64,000 bases of DNA. Source: Fodinicola feengrottensis. GTDB taxonomy: Bacteria; Actinomycetota; Actinomycetes; Mycobacteriales; HKI-0501. The notes beneath the pieces were generated by a model. The model was given only the letters and a program-made list of their open reading frames with translations. It did not search any database and was not told the origin of the DNA. Shown here piece after piece: positions 8,580 through 17,714 of this stretch (its first letter is position 1; every line of letters begins with the position of its first letter). Location: contig NZ_WOTO01000008.1 in NCBI RefSeq assembly GCF_010993775.1, forward strand, positions 124,001-188,000, read 5' to 3'. A program made the translations under genes and the position numbers.

Positions 8580-10098
8580 CGCGCTTGCACCACCTCGGTC
8601 AACCACCCCTTCAGGGCCGCCTCGTCCGGCTCGCCGCGCCAACCAACGTGAGCATCCGGCCGTACCAGGATCGCATCGGTGAGCCCCTCGGCCGCCGGCC
8701 ATACGGGCACGACGTCCGGTCCGAGCAGTTCGCGGGCCACCGGCAGCAGTCGGTCCGCGGCGGCTTTGTCGCTGGTCAAAAGTGCCCACGCGCCACCCAT
8801 CACGCCCTGGTGCAGGGTCGTACGGCGGCCGTCCTCGCCCACGCAGGCGATGTCCGGCACTCGGTCTCCGGCGATCGGGCTGCGGCCCGGGCCGGGTTTG
8901 CCGGCGAAACGGCCGACACGCCCAGCCCCGAGCGGACCGCCGCGGTAGGAAACGGTCAGACCGGAGGCTGCCCGCCACAGGGCGGTGTACCAGCGGCACG
9001 AAGAGCAGCGGGGCCGCCACGGTCCGCAGAGCCCGGGTCCATCGGGTGTTCGCGGCGAGCACCCGAGTGCCTGACGTGGTGAATCGCAGCACGCCCTCGG
9101 CCACCGGCCGACGTTCCAGCTCGTACGTGTCGAGCAGCCCGTCGGCGGCCCGTCCGGAGATCACCTGCGCGAGCTTCCAGGCCAGGTTCTCGGCGTCGCC
9201 CATGCCGGTGTTCATGCCCTGACCGCCGGTCGGGCTGTGCAGGTGAGCGGCGTCGCCAGCCAGGAACACCCGGCCGAACCGGTAATGGTCGACCAGCCGC
9301 TCCTGGATCCGGAAGATCGAGGTCCACACAATTGACTTCACCGAGTCTTCCGGGACGCCGATCAGCGGACACACCAGATCCCGCAACACTTCCCGCGCGG
9401 TGGCCTCGGCGTCCTCGCGGTCTTCGTCCAGCCGTACGAACAGCCGCCAGATGTCGCCCGGCAGCGGCATCCCCACGAACTCCTGTGACCTCGGCTGACC
9501 ATCACCGAGCCGGTCCGCGTCATCGGCCAGTCCGCCCGTACGTCCGCGAGCAGCACCTTCTCCAACACCGGGTTCCCGGGGAACCCCACTCCGGTCAGCT
9601 TCCGGACGATCGAGTGCCCGCCGTCGCAGCCGGCCAGCCAGTCCGCCCGTACGCTCTCCTGCCCGCCGCCGCTCTCCACCGCGGCGGTCACGCTGGCGGC
9701 ATTCGGCTCGAAGCTGAGCAGTCGGTGACCCCACTCGACCTTCACCCCGTGTTCGGCCAGCCGCTCCCGCAGCTCCTGCTCGATGAACGTCTGCGGAGTA
9801 AGCATGGGGGCCGCTGCCCTTTTTTTTCCGGGTGCCCAGATCGGAATCTCCAGCGGCCGGTTGTCACCCGCATAGAGGGTCGTCCCGCGCGCTGGAATCG
9901 CCCGTTCCGGCAGGTCACGCAGGGCGTCAAGGCGGGCCAGTACCTCGGCGCCGCGCGGCTGCAGGCTAAGCGCCCGGAGCTGGTGGCCGGGGCCGCCGCC
10001 GCGTCGATGACCCGCACGCCAATGCCGCGCTGAGCCAGCCCGCAAGCCAACGTGAGGCCAGTCGGTCCAGCACCCACAACCAGAACCGTGGTGTCCAT
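8576..10098 (-). CDS. FAD-dependent aromatic monooxygenase (PheA/TfdB type)
   Basis: Flavoprotein hydroxylase of about 507 residues. Starts ATG at 10098 behind a strong GGAGGTGG. Visible: Rossmann VVGAGPTGLTLACGLAQRG at the N-terminus, the substrate-side GCDGGHSIVRKLTG (DG motif), and the second FAD motif GDAAHLHSPTGGQGMNTGMGD, then a thioredoxin-like C-terminal part. At least three frameshifts, near 9985, 9495 and 8985, split the frame; each flank continues sensibly in the next frame. Co-transcribed with the downstream TetR gene and controlled by the operator at 10121. Bounded on both sides by MITE family 1 copies, so it may be cargo brought into the mycofactocin region. Confidence 0.85.
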
Positions 10099-10120
10099 GA
10101 TCCACCTCCAGGGCAGTTAG

Positions 10121-10141
10121 TAAACAGTGCTGTACTGTTTA
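10121..10141. promoter_or_regulatory. TetR-type operator upstream of the monooxygenase operon
   Basis: Perfect palindrome TAAACAGT-N5-ACTGTTTA, 23 bp upstream of the monooxygenase ATG and inside an A/T-rich patch that would form its promoter. The symmetry and length suit a TetR dimer pair. The obvious ligand is the TetR protein encoded last in the same operon. Confidence 0.65.
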
Positions 10142-10292
10142 TAAACCTGCCCGGGTCGCGCCGCAACGTGAACAGGGTCACCTGGTCGACACCAACCTCG
10201 CGGCCCCTGGGCGCCAAACTGTGCCACTCGACGAACGCCGCACTTTCCGCGCCACTGGACAGCCACCAGGCTCATCGAGTGCAGCACAATGT

Positions 10293-10316
10293 CCCGCACT
10301 CGACATCGAGTGCGGG
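10293..10316. repeat. short near-perfect palindrome within a cluster of GCACTCGA words
   Basis: CCCGCACTCGA and its complement TCGAGTGCGGG are separated by only two bases and followed by GGTTTTG, so it looks like a terminator hairpin reading rightwards. Three more CACTCGA/TCGAGTG words lie within 10225-10335. The 260 bp between the monooxygenase promoter and MITE copy 3 contains no gene that I can support. Confidence 0.5.
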
Positions 10317-10357
10317 GTTTTGTGCGGCACTCGACGACCAAAACCACGCCAGACCCA

Positions 10358-10540
10358 GGTGCGGCGCGAAACTGTCGTACCCCTCCGGCAGATTTGCCCC
10401 CACCCAGTGACGGGTGGGGGGCGGGTTCGAGGACCAATGTTCAACCAAAAATTAAGGTCCACCTCTCAACCCACCCCCCCCGCCCGTTCAAAGGGAGGGG
10501 GAAAGAAAAACAGACACCTACGACAATTTCGCGCCGCACC
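10358..10540. mobile_element. MITE-like element, family 1, copy 3
   Basis: About 183 bp with terminal inverted repeats like copy 2 (left GGTGCGGCGCGAAACTG, right complement), the same two internal G/C hairpins and A-rich segment. It lies directly downstream of the mycofactocin-cluster SDR; the open frame of that SDR runs into it and stops inside it at 10466. Confidence 0.88.
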
Positions 10541-11437
10541 CCTGCCCAGATTCCGCGAACTCGACGTTTTGTTGAATCCGCCGGCGGGTCGGCAGCGAAA
10601 CGTCGAGTTTCGCGGAGAGGTAAGCGGGCTGGTCAGCGGATGTGTTGCGGCGTCGACTTTCAGTTCGGTGCCGGTGACGTAGCGGGCGTCGTCGGAGGCG
10701 AGGTAAGCCACCGCGGCGGACACGTCAGAAGTCTCGACCACCTCGACGTCGAGGGTGTTCGAGAAGATCGGACCGAGCGCGGGGTGCCGGTCGATCATCG
10801 GCTGCAGGTTGGCGAAGGCGGCCGACATGCCGGTCTGAACTCCGGCGGGGTGGATGGTGTTCACCCGGATCCGGTGCTCGGCCCACTCGTTGGCGAGGCA
10901 GCGCGCCAACCCGACGATGCCGGTTTTCGCGGCCACGTACGGCGCGAGGAACGGCTGGCCCTTCAGCCCGGCGGTGGAGCTGATGATGATCATTGAGCCA
11001 CCGCCGGCCGCGATCAGGTGCGGTGCGGCCGCCACACAGGTGTTCCACACGCCGGTCAGGTTGATGTCGATAACGTCCCGCCACACCTCGGGCGTGATGG
11101 TGTCCCATTCCCACACCCCGGCGACGCCGGCGTTGGCCACCGCGATGTCCAGGCGTCCGAGCATCCCGACCGCGTCCGCGACGGCGTCCGCGAGCGCTTT
11201 TGCGTCCCGTACGTCCACAACTGCCGGCACCACCCGCCGACCCAGTTCCTCGACGGCCGCTACCGTCTCGTCCAAATCCTCCTTGCCAGCCATGGCATAT
11301 CCCAGGCTCGGCACCGACCCGCAGAAGTCGACCGCGACGATGTCCGCGCCCTGCGAGGCGAGTTTCAGCGCGTGGCTGCGACCCTGCCCGCGAGCCGCTC
11401 CGGTGATGAGCGCGACTTTCCCGTCCAGCTCTGCCAT
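10466..11437 (-). CDS. mycofactocin-coupled SDR oxidoreductase (C-terminus extended into a MITE)
   Basis: Short-chain dehydrogenase of the mycofactocin-coupled family, whose members hold NAD tightly and pass electrons to mycofactocin. TGAARGQGRSHALKLA, the family-typical VDFCGSVPSLGYAMAGKEDLDET insertion, NAGVAG, catalytic Ser (IISSTAG), Tyr-Lys (YVAAKTGIVG) and VTGTELKVDA. Family members normally end a few residues after VDAG. Here the frame continues about 55 residues through an inverted repeat (10553-10615) and MITE copy 3, so the natural stop has been lost by a frameshift or by insertion. The ATG at 11437 is 30 bp after the mftC stop, in the same operon. Confidence 0.88.
   Translation of the reverse strand: MAELDGKVALITGAARGQGRSHALKLASQGADIVAVDFCGSVPSLGYAMAGKEDLDETVAAVEELGRRVVPAVVDVRDAKALADAVADAVGMLGRLDIAVANAGVAGVWEWDTITPEVWRDVIDINLTGVWNTCVAAAPHLIAAGGGSMIIISSTAGLKGQPFLAPYVAAKTGIVGLARCLANEWAEHRIRVNTIHPAGVQTGMSAAFANLQPMIDRHPALGPIFSNTLDVEVVETSDVSAAVAYLASDDARYVTGTELKVDAATHPLTSPLTSPRNSTFRCRPAGGFNKTSSSRNLGRGAARNCRRCLFFFPPPFERAGGVG
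10553..10615. repeat. inverted repeat at the SDR 3' end
   Basis: CCGCGAACTCGACGTTT and its near-complement AAACGTCGAGTTTCGCGG enclose about 28 bases. It overlaps the abnormal C-terminal extension of the SDR and would form a stable hairpin, so it was probably the original transcription terminator of mftABC-SDR before MITE copy 3 arrived next to it. Confidence 0.5.
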
Positions 11438-11466
11438 GTCCGCGTCCCTTCGATCTTTTTCCCCGT

Positions 11467-12711
11467 TTACGCGGATCCGGACTCAGGAAGCCGTCGATTG
11501 CCCGATGAGGCGGTCAGGTTGGCCTCAAAACCCGCGAGCGGGCTTTCGTCACACCAGGAATCCGGTGGGCGACGGCCGATCGTCACCGGCACCGGCTGGC
11601 CGCGGACCGGTCCGCGGTGTGAGTGGTCCGCACCGGACGGTGGCTTACTGTCCACTGTGGACAGTGCGGTTTCGCCGTATCCCTGCACACATTCGGGATC
11701 AGGTCCGTCCAACGGCAGGCCGGTGAAGAACTTCGCCGCCATGCAACCGCCGCGGCACGAGTCGTAGTGTTGGCATTTCGTGCAGGCACCACCGGTCTGC
11801 GGCTGCCGCAGCTCGGTGAACAGCTCCGATTCTCGCCAGACCGTGGGAAAACCTCCGGCGGATCGGACGTTGCCGGCCAGGAATGCCTCATGAATAGCGA
11901 AAGGACAGGCGTAGACATCGCCGATCGGGTCGATCAGGCAGACCACCCGACCGGCACCGCAGAGGTTCAATCCGGGCAGTGGTTCGCCGAAGGCGGAGAG
12001 GTGGAAGAACGAGTCCCCGGTGAGTACGCCTTCACCGTTTGCCAGCAACCAGTCATAAAGTTCACGCTGCTGTACGGCCGTGGGATGCAGCTGGTCCCAT
12101 ACGTCGGCGCCGCGGCCGGACGGCCGCAGCCGGGTGATCCGCAGCTGGGCACCGTACGCGTCAGCGAGCGCCTTGAATGCGTCCAGCTGCGGCACGTTTT
12201 TTCCCGGGTCATCACCACCGAGATCTTGAAATTCCGCATGCCGGCGTCGGCGAGATTCCGCATTGCCCGCAAGGCCATCTCGTACGAGCCGGTGCCACGG
12301 ACCGCGTCATTCACCTCGGCGGTCGCGCCATCCAACGAAATCTGTACGTCGACATAGTCGTTGGCAGCCAGCCGCTGGGCGACCTCCGGCGAGATTTTCA
12401 CGCCGTTGGTGGAAAACTTCACTCCCACATGGCGTTCGACCGCGTAGTCGAGCAGCTCGAAGAACCGCTCGTACGGTCGGTTCACCGCCGCCGATGTTGA
12501 CGTAGAAGACCTGCATCCGCTCCAGGTCATCGATGATCGCCTTGCATTGCGCCGTGCTCAGCTCCCGCGGATCCCGCCGGCCGGACGCGGAAAGGCAGTG
12601 CACACACGCGAGATTGCACGCGTACGTGAGTTCCCACGTCAGGCAGATCGGGGCGTCCAACCCGCGCTCGAAAAGCTCCACCAGCCGGGTCGGCTGGGCC
12701 ACTGCGGTCAT
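11467..12711 (-). CDS. mftC: mycofactocin radical SAM maturase MftC
   Basis: Radical SAM/SPASM enzyme that oxidatively decarboxylates and cyclises the C-terminal Val-Tyr of MftA. ATG at 12711 overlaps the mftB stop (ATGA). Cluster motif CNLACVHC near residue 30, then NIGGGEPT. C-terminal SPASM cysteines appear in LCGAGRVVC, YACPFA, CTKCQHYDSCRGGC and PECVQG. Two frameshifts: near 12475 (after GGGEPTV, resuming at FFELLDYAVERHVGVKF) and in an A6 tract near 12195 (REN/VPQLDAF). Restored length about 414 residues. Confidence 0.92.
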
Positions 12712-12988
12712 GCCGCCTCCCGCGGGCAAATCATGTTCGTCCGGGCCAGTGCGGCCAGCGCTTTCTGGTACGTGGGCAGCGAAGTCTCGCCGATCCCGGC
12801 CGCGACGCAAGCCGACCGCGCGGTCGGATGGTCGGCCAGCGATCGTAGGATCGTGACCACGATCTGGTTCTTCAGGAACGACAGCTTGCGGTTGCCGAAG
12901 TGGTAGAGCATCGCCCCGAACGGCTCCGGCCGCAGCGCCACCTGACGGTGCAGCGACCACGCTGGTCGAGGTCGAACCCGGTCTCCAC
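12708..12988 (-). CDS. mftB: mycofactocin peptide chaperone MftB
   Basis: RRE-type peptide chaperone that presents MftA to MftC. The diagnostic stretch WSLHRQVALRPEPFGA, then YHFGNRKLSFLK, matches the family. About 93 residues. The start I favour is GTG 12988, 9 bases after the mftA stop, giving VETGFDLD; a one-base slip near 12963 then separates it from AWSLHRQ. The C-terminus ...TNMICPREAA overlaps mftC by 4 bp. Confidence 0.88.
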
Positions 12989-12997
12989 GGCCGATCT

Positions 12998-13123
12998 CTA
13001 GTAGACGCCGCACATGCCGTCGATGGAGATCTCCTCGACCAGCACTTCCTCGACCTCCACTTCGGCCGCCGGGGCGGCCGGAGCCACCTCGGTCTCCACA
13101 GACGCCTCGCTGGTCACCGGCAT
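12998..13123 (-). CDS. mftA: mycofactocin precursor peptide MftA
   Basis: 41-residue ribosomal precursor. The C-terminus LVEEISIDGMCGVY is the hallmark of MftA; the terminal Val-Tyr becomes the redox cofactor mycofactocin. The leader is rich in Ala, Val and Glu. ATG at 13123 preceded by GGGAGGGCTC. First gene of mftA-mftB-mftC-SDR. The 92 bp upstream, back to the response regulator stop, presumably hold its promoter, but no clear motif is visible. Confidence 0.97.
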   Translation of the reverse strand: MPVTSEASVETEVAPAAPAAEVEVEEVLVEEISIDGMCGVY

Positions 13124-13215
13124 GAGCCCTCCCGAAGTCGGCGGATCTTGCCTTGACGCTAAACACTGCGGCCGGCGCGGCACAAGACCTCGGAGGTGGG
13201 AGTGACAGCGAGTAG

Positions 13216-13863
13216 TTAGATGAGGCCCAGTTTGCTGGCCGCGTAGACGGCTTCGGCGCGCCGCGACACGCCGAGTTTGCGCATCACGTTGGAGACGTGG
13301 AATTTCACCGTCGTCTCGGAAATGAAGAGCTTCTTGCCAATGTCCACATTGGACATGCCATGCGCGAGCAGGCGGAGCACCTCCAGCTCCCGGTCGGTCA
13401 GGCTCCGGCCACGCTCCTCGTTTCCGCCTGAATGCAGGGATTTCACCACCACGGCGGCCGCGTGCGCGTCGAAGGCGCTCTCGCCGCGATGGACGGCGCG
13501 TACCGAGCTGACCAGCTCGGTCGGGTCCACGTCCTTGACGACGTAGCCCTTCGCACCAGCCTGAATGGAGGCCACCACGAGACGCTCGTCGATGAAGGTC
13601 GTCAGGACGAGTACGCCGATGGTCGGATGAGCGGCCACGATGTGCCGGCACAGGGACAGACCCTCAGAGTCACTGCCAGTGGACAGTTTCAGGTCGAGCA
13701 GCACGATGTCCGGCTCGGTCTTGTTGATCAGCGCCAACGCTTCCGGCGCGCTGGCCGCCTCGGCCACGATGGACAGCCCGGGCTCCCGTTCCAGCATCGA
13801 CCGCAGGCCCTGCCGGACGATCGCGTGGTCGTCGACCAGCGCGATCCGGATCTGCTCAGTCAT
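13216..13863 (-). CDS. LuxR/NarL-type response regulator (MadR-like)
   Basis: Intact 215-residue regulator. Receiver domain with VDDHAIVRQGLR, phospho-accepting Asp in DIVLLDLKLS and Lys in GYVVKDVDP, then a LuxR HTH (LTDRELEVLRLLAHGMSNVDIG, with FISETTVKFHVSNVMRKL in two blocks). The ATG at 13863 overlaps the stop of the histidine kinase by 8 bp, so the pair is co-translated. It lies between the alcohol dehydrogenase and mftA. Two-component systems in this position have been named MadS/MadR in related genomes; control of the dehydrogenase and mft genes is inference from location. Confidence 0.9.
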   Translation of the reverse strand: MTEQIRIALVDDHAIVRQGLRSMLEREPGLSIVAEAASAPEALALINKTEPDIVLLDLKLSTGSDSEGLSLCRHIVAAHPTIGVLVLTTFIDERLVVASIQAGAKGYVVKDVDPTELVSSVRAVHRGESAFDAHAAAVVVKSLHSGGNEERGRSLTDRELEVLRLLAHGMSNVDIGKKLFISETTVKFHVSNVMRKLGVSRRAEAVYAASKLGLI

Positions 13864-15238
13864 CGCCGTCTCCCTCGATTGGTACGGGCACCTCGACCTG
13901 CACGCGTACGCCTCCCATCCTGGCCCGGGTGAACCGCGCAGTACGCCGCCAAGTTCGCCGACTCTGGCGGCGATGTTCGCGAGGCCGCGGTGATAGCCGT
14001 CGGAGCTGCCGGTGGCCTGCTGGCGGACCACCCGGCGGAGCACCTCGGGGGAGCCGTTGCCGTCGTCGGACACCGACAGCTGAACTCCCTGCGGCTGATA
14101 GACCAACCGTACGACCGCATGGGCGGCGCCGGAATGGACGACGGTGTTGAAGACGCACTCGCTGGCGATCCGAAAGAGCGACCGCTCAGCCGCGGCGGGC
14201 AGCACCAGCGGCCGGCCCTCCACCTTCACCGCCACGTCCACGTCGGCGCCGCTGTGCAGCACTTCCAGCCGGGTGAGCAGGCCAGCCAGGTCTCGTTCGG
14301 AGTCCTCCTCGCCGGCCGACAGCGTCGCGATCGCCGACCGCAGCTGCTCCACCGCGGTCTGGCTGAGCTGCTTGGCCCGGTCCAGCTGGGCTCGTACGGG
14401 CGAATCGGCCGGCACCTCGGAACGGCACCACTCGACCGCCATGCCGGCGGAGAGTACGTGCTGCTGGGGCCCACCCGGTCGTGCAGTTCGCGGGCCAGCC
14501 AACGGCGCTCCTCGTCGACCGCCCGTTGCTGGTTCGCCGCGAGCAGCCGGTCCTGCGCCTCCCGCAGCTCGCGGTTGCCGCGGGCCAGCTCAGCGGTCTG
14601 CCGGGCGGCCTCCCGGTAGAGCCGTTCGGTACGCCTGCGCAACGCTTCACTGTGCGAGAGCAGGTCCGCCGCACGCAGCGACACGACGGTCTGGTTCGCC
14701 AGCACGGACAGCACCGCGAGGTCCGTGCGGTCCACCAGCTCCCGGCCGCCGTTGCTCGGGAAGGTCCAGGCGGCCAGCACGCCCTGCACATGGTCCTCAA
14801 GCACCATCGGCACCAGCACGGTGATCTGGTCGCCGTCCTCCACCACCGGACGCAGCTCGTCACCATGCCGCAGCAGCTGCCAGACCCGGTCCCGCTGGGC
14901 CGCCGGCAGCCGGCCGCGGTCCACGAAAAGCTCGCCAGCCGGGTCCCGGCCGAGGAACCGCGGCGCCGCTCGGGCAACGCGCGGTCCGCGAGCGCGAGCA
15001 CCACCCAGGTCGCCGACAGGTGCTCCGCGGTCGCGCTGACCACCGCCCGGCAGAGGTCCTCGGTGCCACGGCCGGTCGCCACCAAGGCGCTGGAGATGGT
15101 TTCCATGGACGCCAGCGAACGGTTCAGGTGCTCGGCCGCGGAACGGTATTCGGCGTAGAAACTCGGCTTCGACGACCGGATGCCGGTCAGGTCGGCGATA
15201 CCGACGGGCGGTGGTTCGGGTAACGGTCCTGACGGCAC
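13856..15238 (-). CDS. sensor histidine kinase, HisKA_3 type (MadS-like)
   Basis: Cytoplasmic sensor kinase of about 460 residues with no membrane segment. Residues about 30-200 look like a GAF-type input domain, then a coiled helix (SHSEALRRRTERLYREAARQ), the DHp box RRWLARELHDRVG with the phospho-His, and a HATPase with NTVVHSGAAHAVVRL, SDDGNG and GLANIAARVGELGG. Frameshifts near 14965, 14465 and 13950. The C-terminus VRVQVEVPVPIEGDGDD is in the last frame and ends at 13856, overlapping the regulator start. GTG start at 15238, 17 bp after the dehydrogenase stop. Confidence 0.87.
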
Positions 15239-15254
15239 GACGCGGACCCCCCTG

Positions 15255-16439
15255 TCACAGTGCCGCGGCGAAGAGCGCCGTCACATCGCCGGCCGACGCC
15301 TCCCGCGGGTTCGTGGACAGGCATACGTCCTTGAGGGTGCCGCTGACAAGCCCCGGAAAATCCGCTTCGGTGACGCCCAACTCGGCGAGTCCGCGCGGCA
15401 CGCCGAGGCGATCGGCCATCGCCCGTACGTGATCAGCCACCCGGTAAGCGACCTCCGCGGTGTCCAATCGGTCACGTCCAGCCCCAATGCCTGCGCCACC
15501 TCCCGATAGCGGCCGCAAGTCGCGTTGAAACGGATGACGTGCGGCAGCAGGATGCCGTTGAGCGTGCCGTGCGGCAGGTCCAGCGCACCGCCGACCTGGT
15601 GGGCCATCGCGTGGGCGGCGCCCAGGATCGCGTTGGTGAAGGCCAGCCCCGCGCTCAGGCTCGCCTGCGCCATGGCCGTACGGGCGTCCGCGTCCGACCT
15701 GGAGTCGACCAGCCGCTCAAGGTGCTGGCTGACCAGCCGTACCGCCTGCAGCGCGTGCAGGTCCGTCAGGCCGCTGGCGGCCTTCGACACGTAGGCCTCG
15801 ATGCCGTGTGTGAGCGCGTCCAGGCCGGTGGTGGCGGCCAGCTCCGGGGCCATCGTGGTGAGCAGCCGCGGGTCGGTGAGCGAGATGTCCGGCACCAGCG
15901 ACCGGCCGACCAGGATCTCCTTGCGACGGGCGGTGGTGTCGGTGATGACGCAGAACTGCGACACTCCGCGCCCGTACCAGCCGTAGACGGGGATCATCAG
16001 CAACGGCGGGATCGGCCGGTCGATCTGGTCGACCCCGGCGTAGTCCAGGATCTGGCCACCATTCGCGGACAACACCGCGATGGCCTTCGCCGCGTCGATC
16101 ACCGAGCCGCCGCCAATGCCGACGATGACATCGCAGCCGGACGCGCTATAGGCCTCATGACCAGCGGCGATCTCGTGGTCCTTGGGGTTCGGGGTGACGC
16201 CTGACCAGCAGCTGTACGGCAGCCCCGCGGCGCCCAGCTGGGCGGCCAGCGCGGCCGGCCAGCCGGCTTCGATCAGCCCGGGATCGGTCACCACGAACAC
16301 CCGCCGGGCGCCGAGCCGGCGAGCCGCGTACCCGGCCTCGGACGCGCGCGCCCTCACCGAACACCAGCTCGGGCACCAGGAACTTCCAGAAACCAGTGTC
16401 CGGCGGCGCGCTCGTACGATCCGGCAACCAGATGGTCAC
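15255..16439 (-). CDS. iron-type nicotinoprotein alcohol dehydrogenase (MDO-like)
   Basis: Group III alcohol dehydrogenase. N-terminus TIWLPDRTSAPPDTGFWKFL is typical of the NDMA-dependent methanol dehydrogenase (MDO) family, whose bound NAD is recycled by mycofactocin. NAD motif GIGGGSVIDAAKA; iron ligands in GLDALTHGIEAYVS and GAAHAMAHQVGGALDLPHG. Frameshifts near 16365, a compensating pair near 15985/15965 (the correct frame there reads IPSTAGTGA), and near 15500. The C-terminus GDVTALFAAAL is in the last frame. About 395 residues restored. GTG start at 16439 after AGGGGACACC. First enzyme upstream of the kinase-regulator-mftABC run, so cofactor and client enzyme are linked. Confidence 0.85.
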
Positions 16440-17570
16440 GGTGTCCCCTCGGGATGTCACCCGTGCGGCCTTGGGAGGCAAGGCTTTGCCGTGATGGTAG
16501 CCGGAACGGGAACCGCGAGCTGACTGACCGGTCAGCAAAAACCGCCGACGGGAAGGCGTCGGCGTAAGAACGAAGGTCCACAGCAGGCGTTTTGACCGAA
16601 GTGGCGGCGAGCACCGCGTGTACGACCGCGCGGGTAACGCAATCGCCAGCCGCCTCCATCAGCTCGTACATCCGCTCCGGATCGGGCGCCGGGAGGGCGG
16701 TGGTCGAGAGAGTGAAGAGCGTGTCGCCGTCAACCATCGTGTGCACCGGCCGAAGGGCCCTGGCCAGGCCGTCGTGCCCGATGCCAGCGATCTTCGCGCA
16801 GTGGGCTTTGGTCAGAGTCAGATCCGTGCCGATCACGCCGATCGTGGTCGCGAGCGGAGCCTTCCGGCTGCCGCCGTGCGCGCCCAGCTCAGCCCTCGTA
16901 CGGGCCGCCGCGAGGTCGTTCTCGTCCGGCTTACGCAGGGCGAACTCGCCGTCCAGACCGAAACGGGCGCCGTAGAGCTCGCCGGTCCGGGCGTCCACCG
17001 CCGAGCCGACCGCGTTCACCACCACCATCGCCGCCACCGTCGCACCTGACGACAGTCGAGCGCTGGCCGATCCGACGCCGCCCTTCAACGCGCCGACAAC
17101 CGCGCCCGTACCAGCGCCGACGCACCCCATCGGGACCGCGTCCGCGCTGACGTTCTGGTACGCGGCGAGGCCGAAGTCCGGGCCGGGCCGCTGGCGGGCA
17201 TCGCCGCCGCGGCCGAGGTCGAAGATCACCGCCGCCGGCACGATCGGCACCACGCCGACGCCGACCGGGAAGCCGATGCCGGCGTCACCGAGCGCGTCGG
17301 CCACCCCACAGGCGGACGCGAGGCCGTACGCGCTGCCGCCAGTGAGGACGACGGCGTGGGCGCGTTCCACGACGTTGCGCGGATCCAACGCGTCCGTGTC
17401 GCGGGTGCCGGGGGCGCCGCCTCGTACGTCCACACCGGCCCACCGCGCCCTCGGGGCCAGCACGACGGTCGTACCAGTCAGCCAGTCAGCCAGCCGTCGC
17501 CGGTCCGTTCGTGGTGGCCGACCCGTAGGCCCGCGACATCGGTGAGGGAATTCGTCGGCCCGACTCTCAT
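16354..17570 (-). CDS. P1 family peptidase (DmpA/L-aminopeptidase-esterase type)
   Basis: Ntn-like aminopeptidase family. The N-terminus in the first frame reads MRVGPTNSLTDVAGLRVGHH, then an 8-bp tandem duplication (ctgactgg twice, about 17475-17490) shifts the frame. The rest shows VVLTGGSAYGLASACGV, MGCVGAGTGAVVGALKGGVG (autocleavage region) and TTIGVIGTDLTL. Family members end near SYxDAFPSA; that is found at about 16545, after which the frame reads unnaturally into the dehydrogenase gene. The true stop is therefore probably near 16530, lost in a T5 run. ATG at 17570. Divergent from moaA. Confidence 0.82.
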
Positions 17571-17621
17571 CGGTTCAGCGTAATAGCCTTGCCGACGCTG
17601 TTAGATTCGCCACGAAAACCG

Positions 17622-17658
17622 CACCTGCGGCCGGTATTTCCTGGCCCTGCCGCAGGTG
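17622..17658. promoter_or_regulatory. inverted repeat in the moaA / P1 peptidase control region
   Basis: CACCTGCGGC and its exact complement GCCGCAGGTG are separated by 17 bases in the 144-bp divergent region. It could be a regulator site or an RNA hairpin in the moaA leader. I see no match to the Moco riboswitch that I could defend. Confidence 0.4.
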
Positions 17659-17714
17659 AGGAAGCATTTTCCGGTCATCTGTCGCCGTCCGGACATCGGC
17701 TCTAGTCTCGGGGA

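Noticed and set aside
8576-10098. The FAD monooxygenase as a diverged MftD
   Set aside because: MftD is an FMN-dependent alpha-hydroxyacid oxidase-type TIM barrel; this protein has Rossmann FAD motifs of aromatic hydroxylases.
11467-12711. Programmed frameshifting in mftC
   Set aside because: Two breaks in unrelated contexts, one a plain A6 run, in a window where about half the genes are broken; error is simpler.
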